Positions 35,374-45,558 of a stretch of DNA of 64,000 nt are shown here, piece after piece (position 1 is the first letter of the stretch; the number at the start of each line of letters is the position of its first letter). The DNA lies in the NCBI RefSeq assembly GCF_026344005.1, contig NZ_JAPKNH010000008.1, forward strand, positions 119,405 through 183,404, read 5' to 3'. The DNA is from Kaistia terrae (GTDB lineage: Bacteria; Pseudomonadota; Alphaproteobacteria; Rhizobiales; Kaistiaceae). Made by a program: the position numbers and the translations under genes. A model generated the notes under the pieces. It was given only the letters and a program-made list of their open reading frames with translations. It did no database searches and had not been told where the DNA came from.

Positions 35374-36306
35374 CTAGCCGATGAGAGCACCGGCTTCGAC
35401 CGATGCTCCGCGCAAGAAATCAGTAGCCCGCAACGGCTTGCCGCCGGCGCGCTGCACCTCGACCAGCCGGACAGCGCCTTCGCCACAGGCAATGGTCAGT
35501 TGCTCGTCCAGCACCGCCCCAGGCGCACCAGAACCGGTTGCCAGCGTCGAGCGCAGCACTTTTACGCGTTCGACCTTGTCGCCAAAGGTCATTTCGCACC
35601 AGGCGCCCGGGAACGGCGACAGGCCTCGGATGTGATTGTGAACATCCGTGGCAGGCTTCGACCAGTCGATCCGGGCCTCGGCCTTGTCGATCTTCGAGGC
35701 GTAGGTGACACCCTCTTCCGCCTGCGGCACGGCATCGAGGCTGCCGCGCAAGGCGGCGGCGAGCGCCCGAACCATCAAATCCGCGCCGAGCCGGGCGAGC
35801 TTGTCGTGCAGATCGCCTGTGGTGATGTCGGGCGCAATGGCAATCTTCTCGGCCATGGCGACGGGGCCGGTATCGAGACCTGCCTCCATGCGCATGACCA
35901 TGACGCCGGTCTCGGCATCGCCGGCCATGATGGCGCGGTGGATCGGCGCGGCGCCGCGCCAGCGCGGCAGCAGCGAGGCATGCAGGTTGAGGCAACCTTC
36001 GCGCGGCGCGTCGAGGATCGCCTGCGGGAGGATCAGGCCATAGGCGACGACAACAGCGACATCGGCGTCGAGCGAGGCAAAGGCCTCCTGCTCGTCGGCG
36101 CCCTTCAGCGATTTCGGCGTGAAGACGGGGATGCCGAAGCGCTCCGCCGTCTCGTGCACCGGCGACTTGCGCTCGGCCATGCCACGACCGGCCGGGCGCG
36201 GCGGCTGCGAATAGACGGCGACGACCTCGTGTCCCTGGCCGATGATCTCGACCAGCGTGGGCACGGAGAAGTCGGGCGTGCCCATGAAGACGACGCGGAG
36301 GCTCAT
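35374..36306 (-). CDS. fmt: Methionyl-tRNA formyltransferase
   Basis: 310-residue enzyme formylating initiator Met-tRNA from 10-formyl-tetrahydrofolate. [15 protein letters not shown] start ([19 protein letters not shown]), [20 protein letters not shown] with catalytic Asn/His, [20 protein letters not shown], and the C-terminal tRNA-binding domain. It follows def by 7 bases; the paired functions (formylation and deformylation) share one operon. Confidence 0.97.
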   Translation of the reverse strand: MSLRVVFMGTPDFSVPTLVEIIGQGHEVVAVYSQPPRPAGRGMAERKSPVHETAERFGIPVFTPKSLKGADEQEAFASLDADVAVVVAYGLILPQAILDAPREGCLNLHASLLPRWRGAAPIHRAIMAGDAETGVMVMRMEAGLDTGPVAMAEKIAIAPDITTGDLHDKLARLGADLMVRALAAALRGSLDAVPQAEEGVTYASKIDKAEARIDWSKPATDVHNHIRGLSPFPGAWCEMTFGDKVERVKVLRSTLATGSGAPGAVLDEQLTIACGEGAVRLVEVQRAGGKPLRATDFLRGASVEAGALIG

Positions 36307-36313
36307 ATCCGCC

Positions 36314-36868
36314 TCACATCTCTTCAGGCGTATGCGACTTGAATTCCGGCCGGATGCCCGTCTTGGCAGCCTTGACGAATTTCTTGATCACCATGTCGCG
36401 CTTCAGGCGGGACAAATAATCGATGAACAGCTTGCCATCGAGATGGTCGACTTCATGCTGCACGCAGGTAGCGAGGATGTCGTCGGCCTCGATTTCCTGC
36501 AGCTTGCCGTCGCGATCGAGATAGCGCAGGCGCACGGAAGCGGGGCGCTCGACCTCGGCATAATAATCCGGGATCGACAGGCAACCCTCTTCATAGACCG
36601 AACGGTCGTCGGAGCTCGTCACGATTTCCGGATTGATCAGGAACAGCGGCGCGGGCTTGCTGCCCTCCTCGCGGCCGGAGACGTCGATGGTGACGATGCG
36701 GCGCGGCACGCCGACCTGGATCGCGGCGAGGCCGATGCCCGGCGCCTCGTACATCGTCTCCAGCATGTCGTCCATGAAGCGCAGCAATTCGTCGTCGATG
36801 CGCTCGACCGGCTCGCTGACGAGCCTCAGCTTCGCGTCCGGCAGTGTGATGATGTCGAGTAGGGCCAT
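36314..36868 (-). CDS. def: Peptide deformylase
   Basis: 184-residue metallo-hydrolase removing formyl from nascent peptides. Three family motifs are intact: [20 protein letters not shown] (metal Cys) and the HEVDHLDG zinc motif. ATG 36868; first gene of def-fmt-truA. Length slightly above the classical 168-170 residues because of a basic C-terminal tail. Confidence 0.97.
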   Translation of the reverse strand: MALLDIITLPDAKLRLVSEPVERIDDELLRFMDDMLETMYEAPGIGLAAIQVGVPRRIVTIDVSGREEGSKPAPLFLINPEIVTSSDDRSVYEEGCLSIPDYYAEVERPASVRLRYLDRDGKLQEIEADDILATCVQHEVDHLDGKLFIDYLSRLKRDMVIKKFVKAAKTGIRPEFKSHTPEEM

Positions 36869-37008
36869 GAAAACCTCAGATTAAGCCGTTTCAGATAAGA
36901 GATGCAGCCGGGTCGGTCAACGAGGAATGATGGGGCACGGGCGTATCGATTGCGCCCATGTTCTTGTTTTGATCTCGTCTTGGCACGCGAATCTGCTATG
37001 AAGGGGCC

Positions 37009-38181
37009 ATGCAGGATGTCCTCTTCTCCGTCGGCGATCGGCCGATCACCGTCGCCATGCTGGTGCTGGCAGCCGCCGCCCTTGGCGTCGCGCTGCTCTT
37101 CTTCGTGCTGATCGTGGTCTGGCGCGGCATGAGCCGGCGCGACGCGGCGGAGGCGGAACAGGCGATGCTGGGCGGCGAATTCGAACGCCGGATCGGCGAA
37201 CTGGTGCGCATCCAGAGCGAGATGACCGGCCGGATGCAGACCATGGCGGAGGTTTTTGGTTCGCGGCAATCGGAGCTGCTGCACGGGCTGTCAAACCGCA
37301 TGGACGGGCTTGGCCACCGCATCGGCCAGACCATGGTCGAATCGACCCGCAACACCCATGAAAACCTCACGAAACTGAATGAACGCCTCGCCGTCATCGA
37401 CACGGCGCAGCGCAACATCACCGAGCTTTCGAGCCAGGTGGTCGGGCTGCAGCACATCCTCGCCAACAAGCAGACGCGCGGCGCCTTCGGCCAGGCGCGG
37501 ATGGAGGCGATCGTCCAGGACGGCCTGCCGATGGGCGGCTACCAGTTCCAGGCGACGCTTTCGAACGGCAACCGACCGGATTGCGTCGTCGCCTTCCCGA
37601 ATGGCGCGGCCGGGCTGGTCGTCGACGCCAAGTTCCCGCTCGAAGCCTGGAACGCGATCCGCGCCGCCGAGGGGCCTGAGCTGACGCGCGCCGCCGAGAC
37701 ACAGTTCCGCCGCGATGTTACCAAGCACCTGAAGGACATCGCCGAGCGCTATCTGATCCCCGGCGAGACTCAGGACACGGCCTTCATGTTCGTGCCGTCC
37801 GAATCGATCTTCGCCGACATCCACGAGCGCTTCGAGGATCTGATCCAGGGCGCACACCGGTTGCGCATCGTCATCGTCTCGCCGTCGCTGCTGATGCTGT
37901 CGATCCAGGTCATTCAGTCCGTGCTGAAGGATGCCGGCATGCGCGAGCAGGCGCATCTGATCCAGGGCGAGGTGATGAAGCTGATGGAGGATGTCGGCCG
38001 GGTGAACGACCGCGTCCTCAAGCTGAAGACGCATTTCGACCTGGCGTCCAGGGATATCGACGACATCCTGATCTCGACCCGCAAGCTCAGCGCGCGCGGC
38101 GCGAAGATCGAGGCGCTGGAATTCGGCGACGAAGGTTCGCCCGCCTATGACCGCCAGCCGGATCTCTTGGCCGGGGAGTAG
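37009..38181 (+). CDS. rmuC: DNA recombination protein RmuC
   Basis: 390 residues. N-terminal TM (AMLVLAAAALGVALLFFVLIV), a coiled-coil region (about 40-130), then the RmuC nuclease-like domain with GQARMEAIVQDGLPMGGYQF, DCVVAFPNGAAGLVVDAKFP and FVPSESIFADIHERFEDL. Proposed to limit sequence inversions and DNA rearrangement; biochemical activity is not firmly established. AAGGGG precedes ATG. Divergent from def. Confidence 0.93.
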   Translation: MQDVLFSVGDRPITVAMLVLAAAALGVALLFFVLIVVWRGMSRRDAAEAEQAMLGGEFERRIGELVRIQSEMTGRMQTMAEVFGSRQSELLHGLSNRMDGLGHRIGQTMVESTRNTHENLTKLNERLAVIDTAQRNITELSSQVVGLQHILANKQTRGAFGQARMEAIVQDGLPMGGYQFQATLSNGNRPDCVVAFPNGAAGLVVDAKFPLEAWNAIRAAEGPELTRAAETQFRRDVTKHLKDIAERYLIPGETQDTAFMFVPSESIFADIHERFEDLIQGAHRLRIVIVSPSLLMLSIQVIQSVLKDAGMREQAHLIQGEVMKLMEDVGRVNDRVLKLKTHFDLASRDIDDILISTRKLSARGAKIEALEFGDEGSPAYDRQPDLLAGE

Positions 38182-38223
38182 GTCATATCTGGCTGGTGGT
38201 GAACCTGATTGTCGAGTTCAGTC

Positions 38224-38352
38224 CCTCACCTCTCCCTGAGGGAGAGGTCGGAGCGAAGCTCCGGGTGAGGGTTTAGGAAACCATCCGGTGAGGCCGTAAA
38301 CCCTCACCCGCCGGCCTTTGGCCGTCGACCTCTCCCTCAGGGAGAGGTGAGG
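38224..38352. repeat. Large imperfect inverted repeat (CTCTCCCTCAGGGAGAGG type)
   Basis: CCTCACCTCTCCCTGAGGGAGAGG at the left end (itself palindromic) is matched by an inverted copy ending GGGAGAGGTGAGG at 38352. TAAACCCTCACCC arms lie on each side of the centre. It separates the convergent rmuC and DUF924 genes. Confidence 0.75.
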
Positions 38353-38385
38353 TATGTCCCCCGTTCGAGTGTGACACAGCTTCCT

Positions 38386-39000
38386 TTAGTACCCGCGCCC
38401 GTCCTTCAAAAACTCAATCTCTTCCGGCGTCGAGGCGCGGCCGAGATCGGCGTTGCGGTGCGGGAAGCGGCCGAAGCGGCGGATCAGGTCGCGATGCTTC
38501 TCGGCGTAGTCGACGAACGAGCGATAGGTCTCCTTCTCGGCCTCCGGCACCTCGGCCAGAAGGGCCTCGAACAGCTCGACCGAAAGATCCTGGTCCACCA
38601 GTTCCTCGCTGTGCTCGAACGACAGATAGAGGAAGACGCGCTCGATCGGCGTGAACCGCGCGACCCCGCCGGCGATCAGCCGCCGCACCGCCGCCCGGGC
38701 GCGTGCGTCATAGGCATAGGCGCGGCCATCCTCGCGAAACAGGTTGCGCGGAAACTGGTCGAGGAACAGCACGAAGCCGATCCCGGCCGCCGGCGGCAGC
38801 GTCTCGAACGGCCAATCCGTCTCGGCGACGGCATCGAGATGATCGCCAAATCGCACGCGGCAAGCGTCGTCGGTGGCGTCGCGGCGCGAAAACCAGACCT
38901 TCACCCGCTCGGCCGGCGCATCGACGCCGGCAACCAGTTCCTCGAACCAGAAGCGGTGGGCTTCCAGCAGAATGGCGACGTCGGGTATTTCGGACGGCAT
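38386..39000 (-). CDS. DUF924-family protein
   Basis: 204 residues, all-helical and TPR-like. HRFWFEELVAG at the N-terminus, GFVLFLDQFPRNLFRED (family hallmark), PIERVFLYLSFEHSEEL and HRDLIRRFGRFPHRNADLGR near the C-terminus are characteristic. Cytoplasmic; function unknown across the family. Stands alone upstream of recR on the same strand, with an 81-base gap. Confidence 0.87.
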   Translation of the reverse strand: MPSEIPDVAILLEAHRFWFEELVAGVDAPAERVKVWFSRRDATDDACRVRFGDHLDAVAETDWPFETLPPAAGIGFVLFLDQFPRNLFREDGRAYAYDARARAAVRRLIAGGVARFTPIERVFLYLSFEHSEELVDQDLSVELFEALLAEVPEAEKETYRSFVDYAEKHRDLIRRFGRFPHRNADLGRASTPEEIEFLKDGRGY

Positions 39001-39081
39001 GCTCGTTCCCCCGTGATGACAAGTGGCTATCCCGCCCCCTCTACGGCAGCGGGCGAGAAAACTTCCGTGAAAGCGGCCGCC

Positions 39082-39687
39082 TTAGAAAGGCGTGCGGGCG
39101 CGGATGGCGGCGGCGAGCGTGCCCTCGTCGAGATAATCGAGTTCGCCGCCGACCGGAACGCCATGCGCAAGTCGCGAGACCTTGACCGGTGTCCCGGTCA
39201 GGCGGTCGGTGATGACGTGCGCGGTCGTCTGGCCGTCGACGGTGGCGTTGACCGCTAGAATCACTTCCAACACCTCGCCCGTCGAACACCGTCCGACCAG
39301 CGATTCAATGTTGAGATCCTCCGGCCCGACGCCGTCGAGCGGCGAGAGCGTGCCGCCGAGCACATGGTAGCGCGCCTTCATGGCGCCGGCCCGCTCCAGC
39401 GCCCAGAGATCCGACACATCCTCGACGACGATGATCGTCTTCGAGTCGCGTGTCGGATCGGTGCAGAGCGTGCAGGGATCTGCCGTATCGATGTTGCCGC
39501 AGACAGAGCAGGTCAGGATACGCTCGGCCGCGACGGTCATCGCGCCCGCCAACGGCACCAAGAGCTGGTCCTTCTTCTTGACCAGCGCCAGCGCCGCGCG
39601 CCGGGCCGAACGCGGCCCAAGACCGGGCAGTCTCGCCAAAAGCTGGATCAGGCGTTCGATCTCGGGACCGGCAGTGCTGCGCGACAT
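39082..39687 (-). CDS. recR: Recombination mediator RecR
   Basis: 201-residue partner of RecF/RecO that helps load RecA onto gapped DNA. N-terminal HhH ([19 protein letters not shown]), C4 zinc finger ([16 protein letters not shown]), then a Toprim domain ([38 protein letters not shown]). It is last in the dnaX-ybaB-recR unit. Confidence 0.97.
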   Translation of the reverse strand: MSRSTAGPEIERLIQLLARLPGLGPRSARRAALALVKKKDQLLVPLAGAMTVAAERILTCSVCGNIDTADPCTLCTDPTRDSKTIIVVEDVSDLWALERAGAMKARYHVLGGTLSPLDGVGPEDLNIESLVGRCSTGEVLEVILAVNATVDGQTTAHVITDRLTGTPVKVSRLAHGVPVGGELDYLDEGTLAAAIRARTPF

Positions 39688-39752
39688 TTTTCTACTTGGC
39701 TATGCGGAACGAAAAGGACGAAAGCCGATGCATTCGCCCCTTCTCCGTCAGA

Positions 39753-40076
39753 CTAGAACGGCAGCTTGAGACCAGCCGGCAGGCCGAGGCCGCCCGTCAG
39801 GGCTTCCATTTTCTCAGCCATGGTGCGCTCGGCCTTGGCGCGCGCATCGGCATGGGCGGCAATGATCAGGTCCTCGAGGATCTCGACGTCTTCCGGCTTC
39901 AACAGCGACGGATCGATGGTCAGCTTGCGCAGGTCGCCCTTGGCGGTCATCACAACCGTGACGAGGCCGGCGCCGGCCGAACCTTCAACCTCGATGTTGG
40001 CAACTTCGGCCTGCATGTCCTGCATCTTGGATTGCAGTTCCTTGGCCTTGCTCATCATGCCGAGAATGTCGCGCAT
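39753..40076 (-). CDS. YbaB/EbfC-family nucleoid-associated protein
   Basis: 107-residue DNA-binding protein: [17 protein letters not shown] start ([20 protein letters not shown]), [20 protein letters not shown], then [20 protein letters not shown]. The invariant position between dnaX and recR supports the call. Forms dimers and coats DNA with low specificity. Confidence 0.95.
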   Translation of the reverse strand: MRDILGMMSKAKELQSKMQDMQAEVANIEVEGSAGAGLVTVVMTAKGDLRKLTIDPSLLKPEDVEILEDLIIAAHADARAKAERTMAEKMEALTGGLGLPAGLKLPF

Positions 40077-40115
40077 GCGGGTTCTCCTGGTTCGAATGGA
40101 TGGAAGTTCGACGGA

Positions 40116-41939
40116 TCAATCGTCGTCGGGATCGGGCGCTTCGTCCGGATTGTCGACCGGAACGGCCGGCGACGGCAGGCCCTCGGGCTCTTCGGCGCCG
40201 CGGATCTGGATATCGACGATCTTGGCGCCCGGAAAGCGCGACAGCACGGCGGCGACCAGCGGATCAGCGGCGGCGTCCGAGCGCGCCTTGTCCTTGGCGA
40301 AGGCACGCGCCTCAGCGATCGTCGGCTCGGTCGCACCACGGCCCAGCGCCACCACCCAGCGGTCGCCGGTCCAGTCGGTCAGCTTGCGGCCGAGATCCTG
40401 CGCCAGCGTGCGCGGCGCATCCGGCGTCGGCTCGAATTCCAGCAGGCCGGCCTCGAAGCGGATCGGCTTGACCTGCTGTTCGAGCGCCAGCTTCAACGGG
40501 ATGTCGCGCTTCAGCCCGACATAGGCGACGAGATCCTCGAAGCGCTGGAAGCGGATCGCCGGCTCGGCCTTCGCCTGCGGCGCGCCCATCGGCTGCGCCA
40601 TGGTAGCAGCCGGCATTGGCGACGTGTTGGTGATGGTGCGCATCTGGCCGACCGGGCCACCGTTCGAACCGCCTGACGATTGCGGCGCGGAAGACGGTTG
40701 ATGCGAAATCTGCGGCGCAGCGCCGCCCGGCGAAGCGGCCGAGAACCCCCCACTTTTCAACAGGCGCAGCGCCTCGTCCGGCGTCGGCAGGTCGGCGGCA
40801 TGAGCAATGCGAATGAGAACCATGTCGGCGGCGGCCAGGGGCCGGCTCGAGCTTGACACTTCCTCGATGCCCTTCAAGAGCATCTGCCAGGCGCGCGCCA
40901 AAACGCGGAGCGAAACGACTTCGGCCAAGGCCCGACCGCGAACCCGTTCTTCCTGCGGCAGAGCGGCGTCCTCGCCGCTATCCGGCACGACCTTGAAGCG
41001 CGTCACAGCATGGGTAAAGGCAGCCAGATCCTGCAGCACGACGGCCGGATCTGCGCCAATGTCATATTGTTCCTTGAGCAGCGCCAGCGCTTCCGCGATG
41101 CGGCCGCCCATCAAAGCCTCGAACAGGTCGATGATACGGGCGCGGTCGGCGAGGCCGAGCATGCCCCGCACGTCCTCGGGCGAGATCGCGCCGGCACCAT
41201 GGGCAATCGCCTGATCGAGCAGCGACAGCGAATCACGCGCCGAACCTTCGGCGGCGCGGGCGATCATAGCCAGCGCGTCGTCGCCGATCTCGACCTGCTC
41301 CTTCTCGGTTATCGAGCGCAGCAGGCCGATCAGCCGATCCGATTCGATCCGACGCAGGTCAAAGCGCTGGCAGCGCGACAGGACGGTAACGGGAACCTTG
41401 CGGATTTCGGTCGTAGCGAAGATGAACTTCACATGCTCGGGCGGCTCTTCGAGCGTCTTCAGCAGGCCGTTGAAGGCAGCACCGGACAGCATGTGCACTT
41501 CGTCGAGGATGTAGACCTTGTAGCGCGCCGTGACCGGCTTGTAGCGCACGGCCTCGATGATCTCGCGGATGTTGTCGATGCCGTTATTGGAAGCCGCATC
41601 CATCTCGAGCACGTCGACATGGCGGCCTTCCATGATCTCGGCGCAATGGACGCCAAGGGTCGGCATGTCGATGGTCGGGCGGTCGACCTGGCCGGGAATG
41701 GAATAGTTCAGGCCACGGGCGAGAATGCGGGCCGTCGTCGTCTTGCCGACACCGCGAACGCCCGTGAGCATGTAGGCCTGCGCGATGCGGCCGGTCTCGA
41801 AGGCGTTCTTGAGGGTGCGAACCATCGGCTCCTGGCCGACGAGATCGTCAAAGCTGCGGGGCCGGTATTTGCGCGCAAGCACGCGGTAGGCGCCGTTCGC
41901 GCCGTCCTTCGGGTTGCTGGAAAGATCACCGCCGTCCAT
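40116..41939 (-). CDS. dnaX: DNA polymerase III subunit gamma/tau
   Basis: 607-residue clamp-loader ATPase of the replisome. VLARKYRPRSFDDLVGQEPM, Walker A GVRGVGKTT (residues 60-68), Walker B YILDEVHMLSG, arginine finger RC in VLSRCQRFDLRR. After about residue 370 comes a Pro/Gly/Gln-rich tau-type linker, then an acidic C-terminus. The four-Cys zinc module of E. coli DnaX is reduced (GVHCAEIMEGRHVDVLEMDA), as in other alphaproteobacteria. ATG 41939 is preferred; 41996 is an in-frame alternative. Confidence 0.95.
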   Translation of the reverse strand: MDGGDLSSNPKDGANGAYRVLARKYRPRSFDDLVGQEPMVRTLKNAFETGRIAQAYMLTGVRGVGKTTTARILARGLNYSIPGQVDRPTIDMPTLGVHCAEIMEGRHVDVLEMDAASNNGIDNIREIIEAVRYKPVTARYKVYILDEVHMLSGAAFNGLLKTLEEPPEHVKFIFATTEIRKVPVTVLSRCQRFDLRRIESDRLIGLLRSITEKEQVEIGDDALAMIARAAEGSARDSLSLLDQAIAHGAGAISPEDVRGMLGLADRARIIDLFEALMGGRIAEALALLKEQYDIGADPAVVLQDLAAFTHAVTRFKVVPDSGEDAALPQEERVRGRALAEVVSLRVLARAWQMLLKGIEEVSSSSRPLAAADMVLIRIAHAADLPTPDEALRLLKSGGFSAASPGGAAPQISHQPSSAPQSSGGSNGGPVGQMRTITNTSPMPAATMAQPMGAPQAKAEPAIRFQRFEDLVAYVGLKRDIPLKLALEQQVKPIRFEAGLLEFEPTPDAPRTLAQDLGRKLTDWTGDRWVVALGRGATEPTIAEARAFAKDKARSDAAADPLVAAVLSRFPGAKIVDIQIRGAEEPEGLPSPAVPVDNPDEAPDPDDD

Positions 41940-42068
41940 GCGTCGCCCGCTACCGTCCTGTTGTCCAAGCCCATTTCGCGCTGCCCTCGCGGGCATGCTT
42001 TCCCGACCTTAGCACACCCCGAAGGGCGCGCCGTCTGATCATCGAGATGACGCGATGGCTGGGAAAAA

Positions 42069-42169
42069 GGTAGGAGGCTGGCACGCGACCCGTGCCGTGG
42101 CTCGTTGGGGCTGCTTCCTTCCGGACCTGACCCGATTGGCGAGTGGCTCGTCCACCACCAACCTCCCGC
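42069..42169 (-). ncRNA. ffs: Signal recognition particle RNA (4.5S, small bacterial type)
   Basis: The minus strand contains the invariant SRP domain IV sequence CAGGTCCGGAAGGAAGCAGC. Flanking arms GGAGGTTGG and CCAGCCTCC pair to close a hairpin of about 100 bases, and TTTTT follows directly as terminator. It binds Ffh and targets nascent membrane proteins. It lies upstream of dnaX on the same strand. Ends are estimated to within a few bases. Confidence 0.93.
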
Positions 42170-42313
42170 GGAGACATATCGTCGTTCCCGATCGAAATGG
42201 CAAGCCCGAAGCTTGATCGGGGCTATCGCGGATAAGGGGTCTGTGGCGTAATCACCAGATTCATGGGCGAGTCCAAGCTCGTCGACCACCGATCCCGCAC
42301 ATCAAGCAGCACC

Positions 42314-43279
42314 ATGACCCGCAATTTCTTTGATCGCTTGCCGCCTGTCGAGCCCAGCACGACTGTCGGTTTTTCCGGCAATTCGCTCGACCGCCGCAGC
42401 GAGGGGCGCAACGAATCGACCTATGCCGCTGCCCTCGCCGATCCGAACCTGCGCGTCTTCCTGCTGCGCGGCGATGAAGCAATGATGCGCGCCGGCGGGA
42501 CTTCGGAAAGCCTTTTTAGCCTCAAGGAGGCCAAGGCGCTCGGCGCCCTGATGGACGACGCGATCCTGCTCGGTTGGGAAGGATCTTCGCCCCGCATCGC
42601 CGCGATCGTCGGCAACGAAACCTCGTTCGACGTTGACGCCTTCCACGCCGTGCCGCTGCGCACGCTGGCGACCGCCGCCTATTCCGGCGGCATCCTGTCG
42701 GATACGGTCGAGCCCGGCACGCTCGGCGCGCTGGCACAGGCGCGCGCGCTGCTGCACTGGCATGCCGTGAACCGGCATTGCGGCCGGTGCGGCACGCGCT
42801 CGACGATGGCGCAGGGCGGCTATCGCCGCGATTGCCCGAATTGCGGCCTGCAGAAATTCCCGCGCACCGATCCGGTTGCCATCATGCTGGCGGTCGATGG
42901 CGACCGCTGCCTGATGGGCCGGCAGGCGCGATTCGCGCCCGGCACCTATTCCTGCCTGGCCGGCTTCGTCGAACCGGGCGAGACGATCGAAGACGCTGTC
43001 CGCCGCGAGATCCAGGAGGAAGCGGGCATCAAGATCGGCCGCGTCGCGTATCACGCCAGCCAGCCCTGGCCGTTCCCGATGTCGCTGATGATCGGCTGCA
43101 TCGCCGAGGCGATTTCGACCGACATCGTGCCGGACACCGAAGAACTGGAAGATTGTCGCTGGTTCTCGCGCGACGAGACGCGGGCGATGCTGGACGAAGA
43201 CCATACGGACGGCCTTTCGACGCCCCCGCGCATGGCCATTGCCCACACGCTGATTCGCGCCTGGGTCGAAGCGGGCTGA
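42314..43279 (+). CDS. nudC: NADH pyrophosphatase (NAD-capped RNA decapping hydrolase)
   Basis: 321-residue Nudix hydrolase splitting NADH to NMNH and AMP and removing NAD caps from RNA. C4 zinc ribbon (HCGRCGT ... CPNCG, about residues 155-177), Nudix box GFVEPGETIEDAVRREIQEE then AGI, and the NudC-specific SQPWPFPMSLM. ATG 42314 gives a start MTRNFFDRLPPVEPS, typical for the family; an upstream frame reaches 42263. Divergent from the SRP RNA. Confidence 0.93.
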   Translation: MTRNFFDRLPPVEPSTTVGFSGNSLDRRSEGRNESTYAAALADPNLRVFLLRGDEAMMRAGGTSESLFSLKEAKALGALMDDAILLGWEGSSPRIAAIVGNETSFDVDAFHAVPLRTLATAAYSGGILSDTVEPGTLGALAQARALLHWHAVNRHCGRCGTRSTMAQGGYRRDCPNCGLQKFPRTDPVAIMLAVDGDRCLMGRQARFAPGTYSCLAGFVEPGETIEDAVRREIQEEAGIKIGRVAYHASQPWPFPMSLMIGCIAEAISTDIVPDTEELEDCRWFSRDETRAMLDEDHTDGLSTPPRMAIAHTLIRAWVEAG

Positions 43280-43671
43280 ACGGACGGAAGGTCCCTCACC
43301 CCACCTTCTCCCGCAAGCGGGCGAGGGCTTTTTTGGCGGGCGTTCTTACGCTTCAGGGCGATCGACCGGCTCCCCCATCATCCTGAGGTGCTTCGCGTGA
43401 GCGAAGCCTCGAAGGAGGATCCAGCGGGCACTCCGACTTGTAGATGAAGTCGGGAAAATCCCCCGTGGTCTCCGTCAGGGGCGTTTCCTGGACCCTCCTT
43501 CGAGGCCCGGCTGCGCCGGGCACCTCAGGATGATGATCGAGGACTCCCTCAAAATAGTCGGCCAGCGTCGCGCAAACCTCTCCCTCAGGGAGAGGTGAAG
43601 AAAGCTCCCTCGCCGGCTTGCGGGAGAGGGTTGGGTTGAGGGCCTGAGGCCCGCCTCAGAATGAGGCAGCC
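43280..43671. repeat. Nested inverted repeats between nudC and pheA
   Basis: 392 gene-free bases between convergent genes. Outer arms are CTCTCCCGC-type palindromes at about 43293-43327 and, inverted, 43605-43646. Inner arms at 43376-43432 (CATCATCCTGAGGTGC ... CTCGAAGGAGGATCCAG) and 43489-43535 (CTGGACCCTCCTTCGAGGC ... GCACCTCAGGATGATG) are inverted copies. Confidence 0.8.
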
Positions 43672-44523
43672 CTAGTCGTGCGGCTCAACGACATCGGCGC
43701 GGAACGGGGCCGCCGCGTAGACGCCGAGAATGCGCAACTCCGCCGAGAAAAAGGCGAGCTCTTCCAGCGCGCGCGCCAAAGCCGGGTCCTTCGGATGGCC
43801 CTCGACATCGACATAGAAGCGCGTCGCCGAGAAGCGGCCGTCCAGCTGGTAGCTCTCCAGCTTCGTCATGTTGATGCCATTCGTCGCGAAACCACCCAAT
43901 GCCTTGTAGAGCGCGGCCGGAATGTTGCGGACGCGGAAGACGAAGGTGGTGATCACCGGACTGCCGTCATGGGCGGCAGGTGCCGGTTCGCGCGAAAGAA
44001 TGACGAAGCGCGTCGTATTGTGTTCCGCGTCCTCGACATTCTCGGCCAGGATATCGAGGCCATAGATCTCTGCGGCGAATCGCGGCGCAAGCGCAGCGCG
44101 CGTCAAATCGCTGGTCTCGGAAATGATACGGGCAGCACCCGCCGTGTCGCCGGCGACGACAGCGCGATATCCATGCTCGCGCAGGATGCGGCGGCACTGG
44201 CCCAGCGCATGGACATGGCTTTCGACGGTCTTGATCGTCTCCAGCGTCGCGCCCTTGAGCGCCATCAACTGGAAGCGAATCGGCAAGAAGTACTCGCCGA
44301 TGATGTGCAGGCCCGAATCCGGCAGCAGATGATGGATATCTGCGACGCGACCGGCGAGCGAGTTCTCGATCGGGATCATGGCGAGATCGACTTCGCCGCG
44401 CGTGATCGCCTGGAAGCAATCCTCGAAGGTGGCGGCTGGTATGGCCTCATAGTCGGGATAGACGTCGGCACAGGCGATGTGGGAATTGGCGCCAGGCTCG
44501 CCCTGGAACACGATCTTCTTCAT
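43672..44523 (-). CDS. pheA: Prephenate dehydratase
   Basis: 283-residue monofunctional prephenate dehydratase producing phenylpyruvate for phenylalanine synthesis; no chorismate mutase domain. Catalytic domain FQGEPGANSHIACADVYPDY, IPIENSLAGRVADIHHLL and the Thr-Arg-Phe motif in NTTRFVILSRE; then a C-terminal ACT domain with NIPAALYKALGGFATNGINM and the phenylalanine-binding ESYQLDGRF. ATG 44523 is preferred over an in-frame TTG at 44544. Confidence 0.96.
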   Translation of the reverse strand: MKKIVFQGEPGANSHIACADVYPDYEAIPAATFEDCFQAITRGEVDLAMIPIENSLAGRVADIHHLLPDSGLHIIGEYFLPIRFQLMALKGATLETIKTVESHVHALGQCRRILREHGYRAVVAGDTAGAARIISETSDLTRAALAPRFAAEIYGLDILAENVEDAEHNTTRFVILSREPAPAAHDGSPVITTFVFRVRNIPAALYKALGGFATNGINMTKLESYQLDGRFSATRFYVDVEGHPKDPALARALEELAFFSAELRILGVYAAAPFRADVVEPHD

Positions 44524-44619
44524 GGGATTGAGACTTCTGTTCAAGATTGCTGGCGACTCGAGCGTTTTCGAGCGAAGTGGGTTCCGGTTCGCGTGAAGAA
44601 AACGCGACCAGACAAGGAG

Positions 44620-45372
44620 CTAGCGGCCGTGGGGAGCGGCAAGCAGGCTGCGCGCCCTTTCGAGATCGGCGGGAGTATCGACACCGAGCGGCACGGCGTC
44701 AACGAGGGCGACGTCGATGCGCATCCCCGCCTCCAGCGCCCGCAATTGCTCCAGCTTCTCGCGCTTTTCCAGCGCGGACGGCGGCAACGCGACATAGCGG
44801 TCGAGCGCGGCGCGGCGATAGGCGTAGAGGCCGATATGATGGAGTAACGGCCCGTCACCCCAGGGCGCGGTGGCGCGCGTGAAATAGAGGGCGCGCAGAC
44901 GATTCGCAGAAAGCGGCGAACCGACGATCTTCACGACATTCTCGTTGGTGCGATCTTCGTCGCGATCGATCAGCGCCGCGATGGTGGCGATATCGACGGC
45001 CGGATCGGCGAGCGGTGCGAAGCAGGCGGCGATCGAAGCCGGCTCAATCGTCGGCAAATCGCCCTGGACGTTGACGATGACATCATAGTGCCGTGCCGAA
45101 TCGACGATACCCGCCGCCTCGTGAATACGGGCCGAGCCATTCTCGTGATCGGTGCGGGTGATCACCGCCTCGCCGCCGGCAACACGAACGGCGGCGGCGA
45201 TATCGTGATCGTCGGTGGCGACGACAACCGGCCCGATTTGCGCCTCAAAGGCCCGGCGCCAGACGTGAACGATCATCGGAACGCCGTGAATATCGGCCAA
45301 AGGCTTGCCCGGCAGCCGCGTCGCAGCCATGCGAGCGGGGATAAGCACCAGGGCCTCGGAGGCGGAACGCAT
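44620..45372 (-). CDS. kdsB: 3-deoxy-manno-octulosonate cytidylyltransferase (CMP-KDO synthetase)
   Basis: 250-residue nucleotidyltransferase activating KDO for lipopolysaccharide inner core. [49 protein letters not shown] and [13 protein letters not shown] are hallmarks. It confirms a Gram-negative envelope. It precedes pheA on the minus strand with a 96-base gap and is divergent from the cytochrome c gene. Confidence 0.96.
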   Translation of the reverse strand: MRSASEALVLIPARMAATRLPGKPLADIHGVPMIVHVWRRAFEAQIGPVVVATDDHDIAAAVRVAGGEAVITRTDHENGSARIHEAAGIVDSARHYDVIVNVQGDLPTIEPASIAACFAPLADPAVDIATIAALIDRDEDRTNENVVKIVGSPLSANRLRALYFTRATAPWGDGPLLHHIGLYAYRRAALDRYVALPPSALEKREKLEQLRALEAGMRIDVALVDAVPLGVDTPADLERARSLLAAPHGR

Positions 45373-45558
45373 TGGGTTTTCCTCGATTTTTGCCCGATGA
45401 CAGGCATGCGGGTGTCAAAACGTCTCAATCTGGAAGCGTTCATACGTATTGCACCCAACACTGGAAAGCTTGTAGTTTCCGCGCCATATGCGGGGGACAT
45501 GGCGCCAAGGGGGCTGCCGGCCCCTATAGCCTTTTCGAAGCGTCTGGGGCCAAGACCG

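Noticed and set aside
41600..41760. Loss of the DnaX zinc-finger cysteines as an anomaly
   Set aside because: The reduced motif GVHCAEIM is usual in alphaproteobacterial DnaX from general knowledge.
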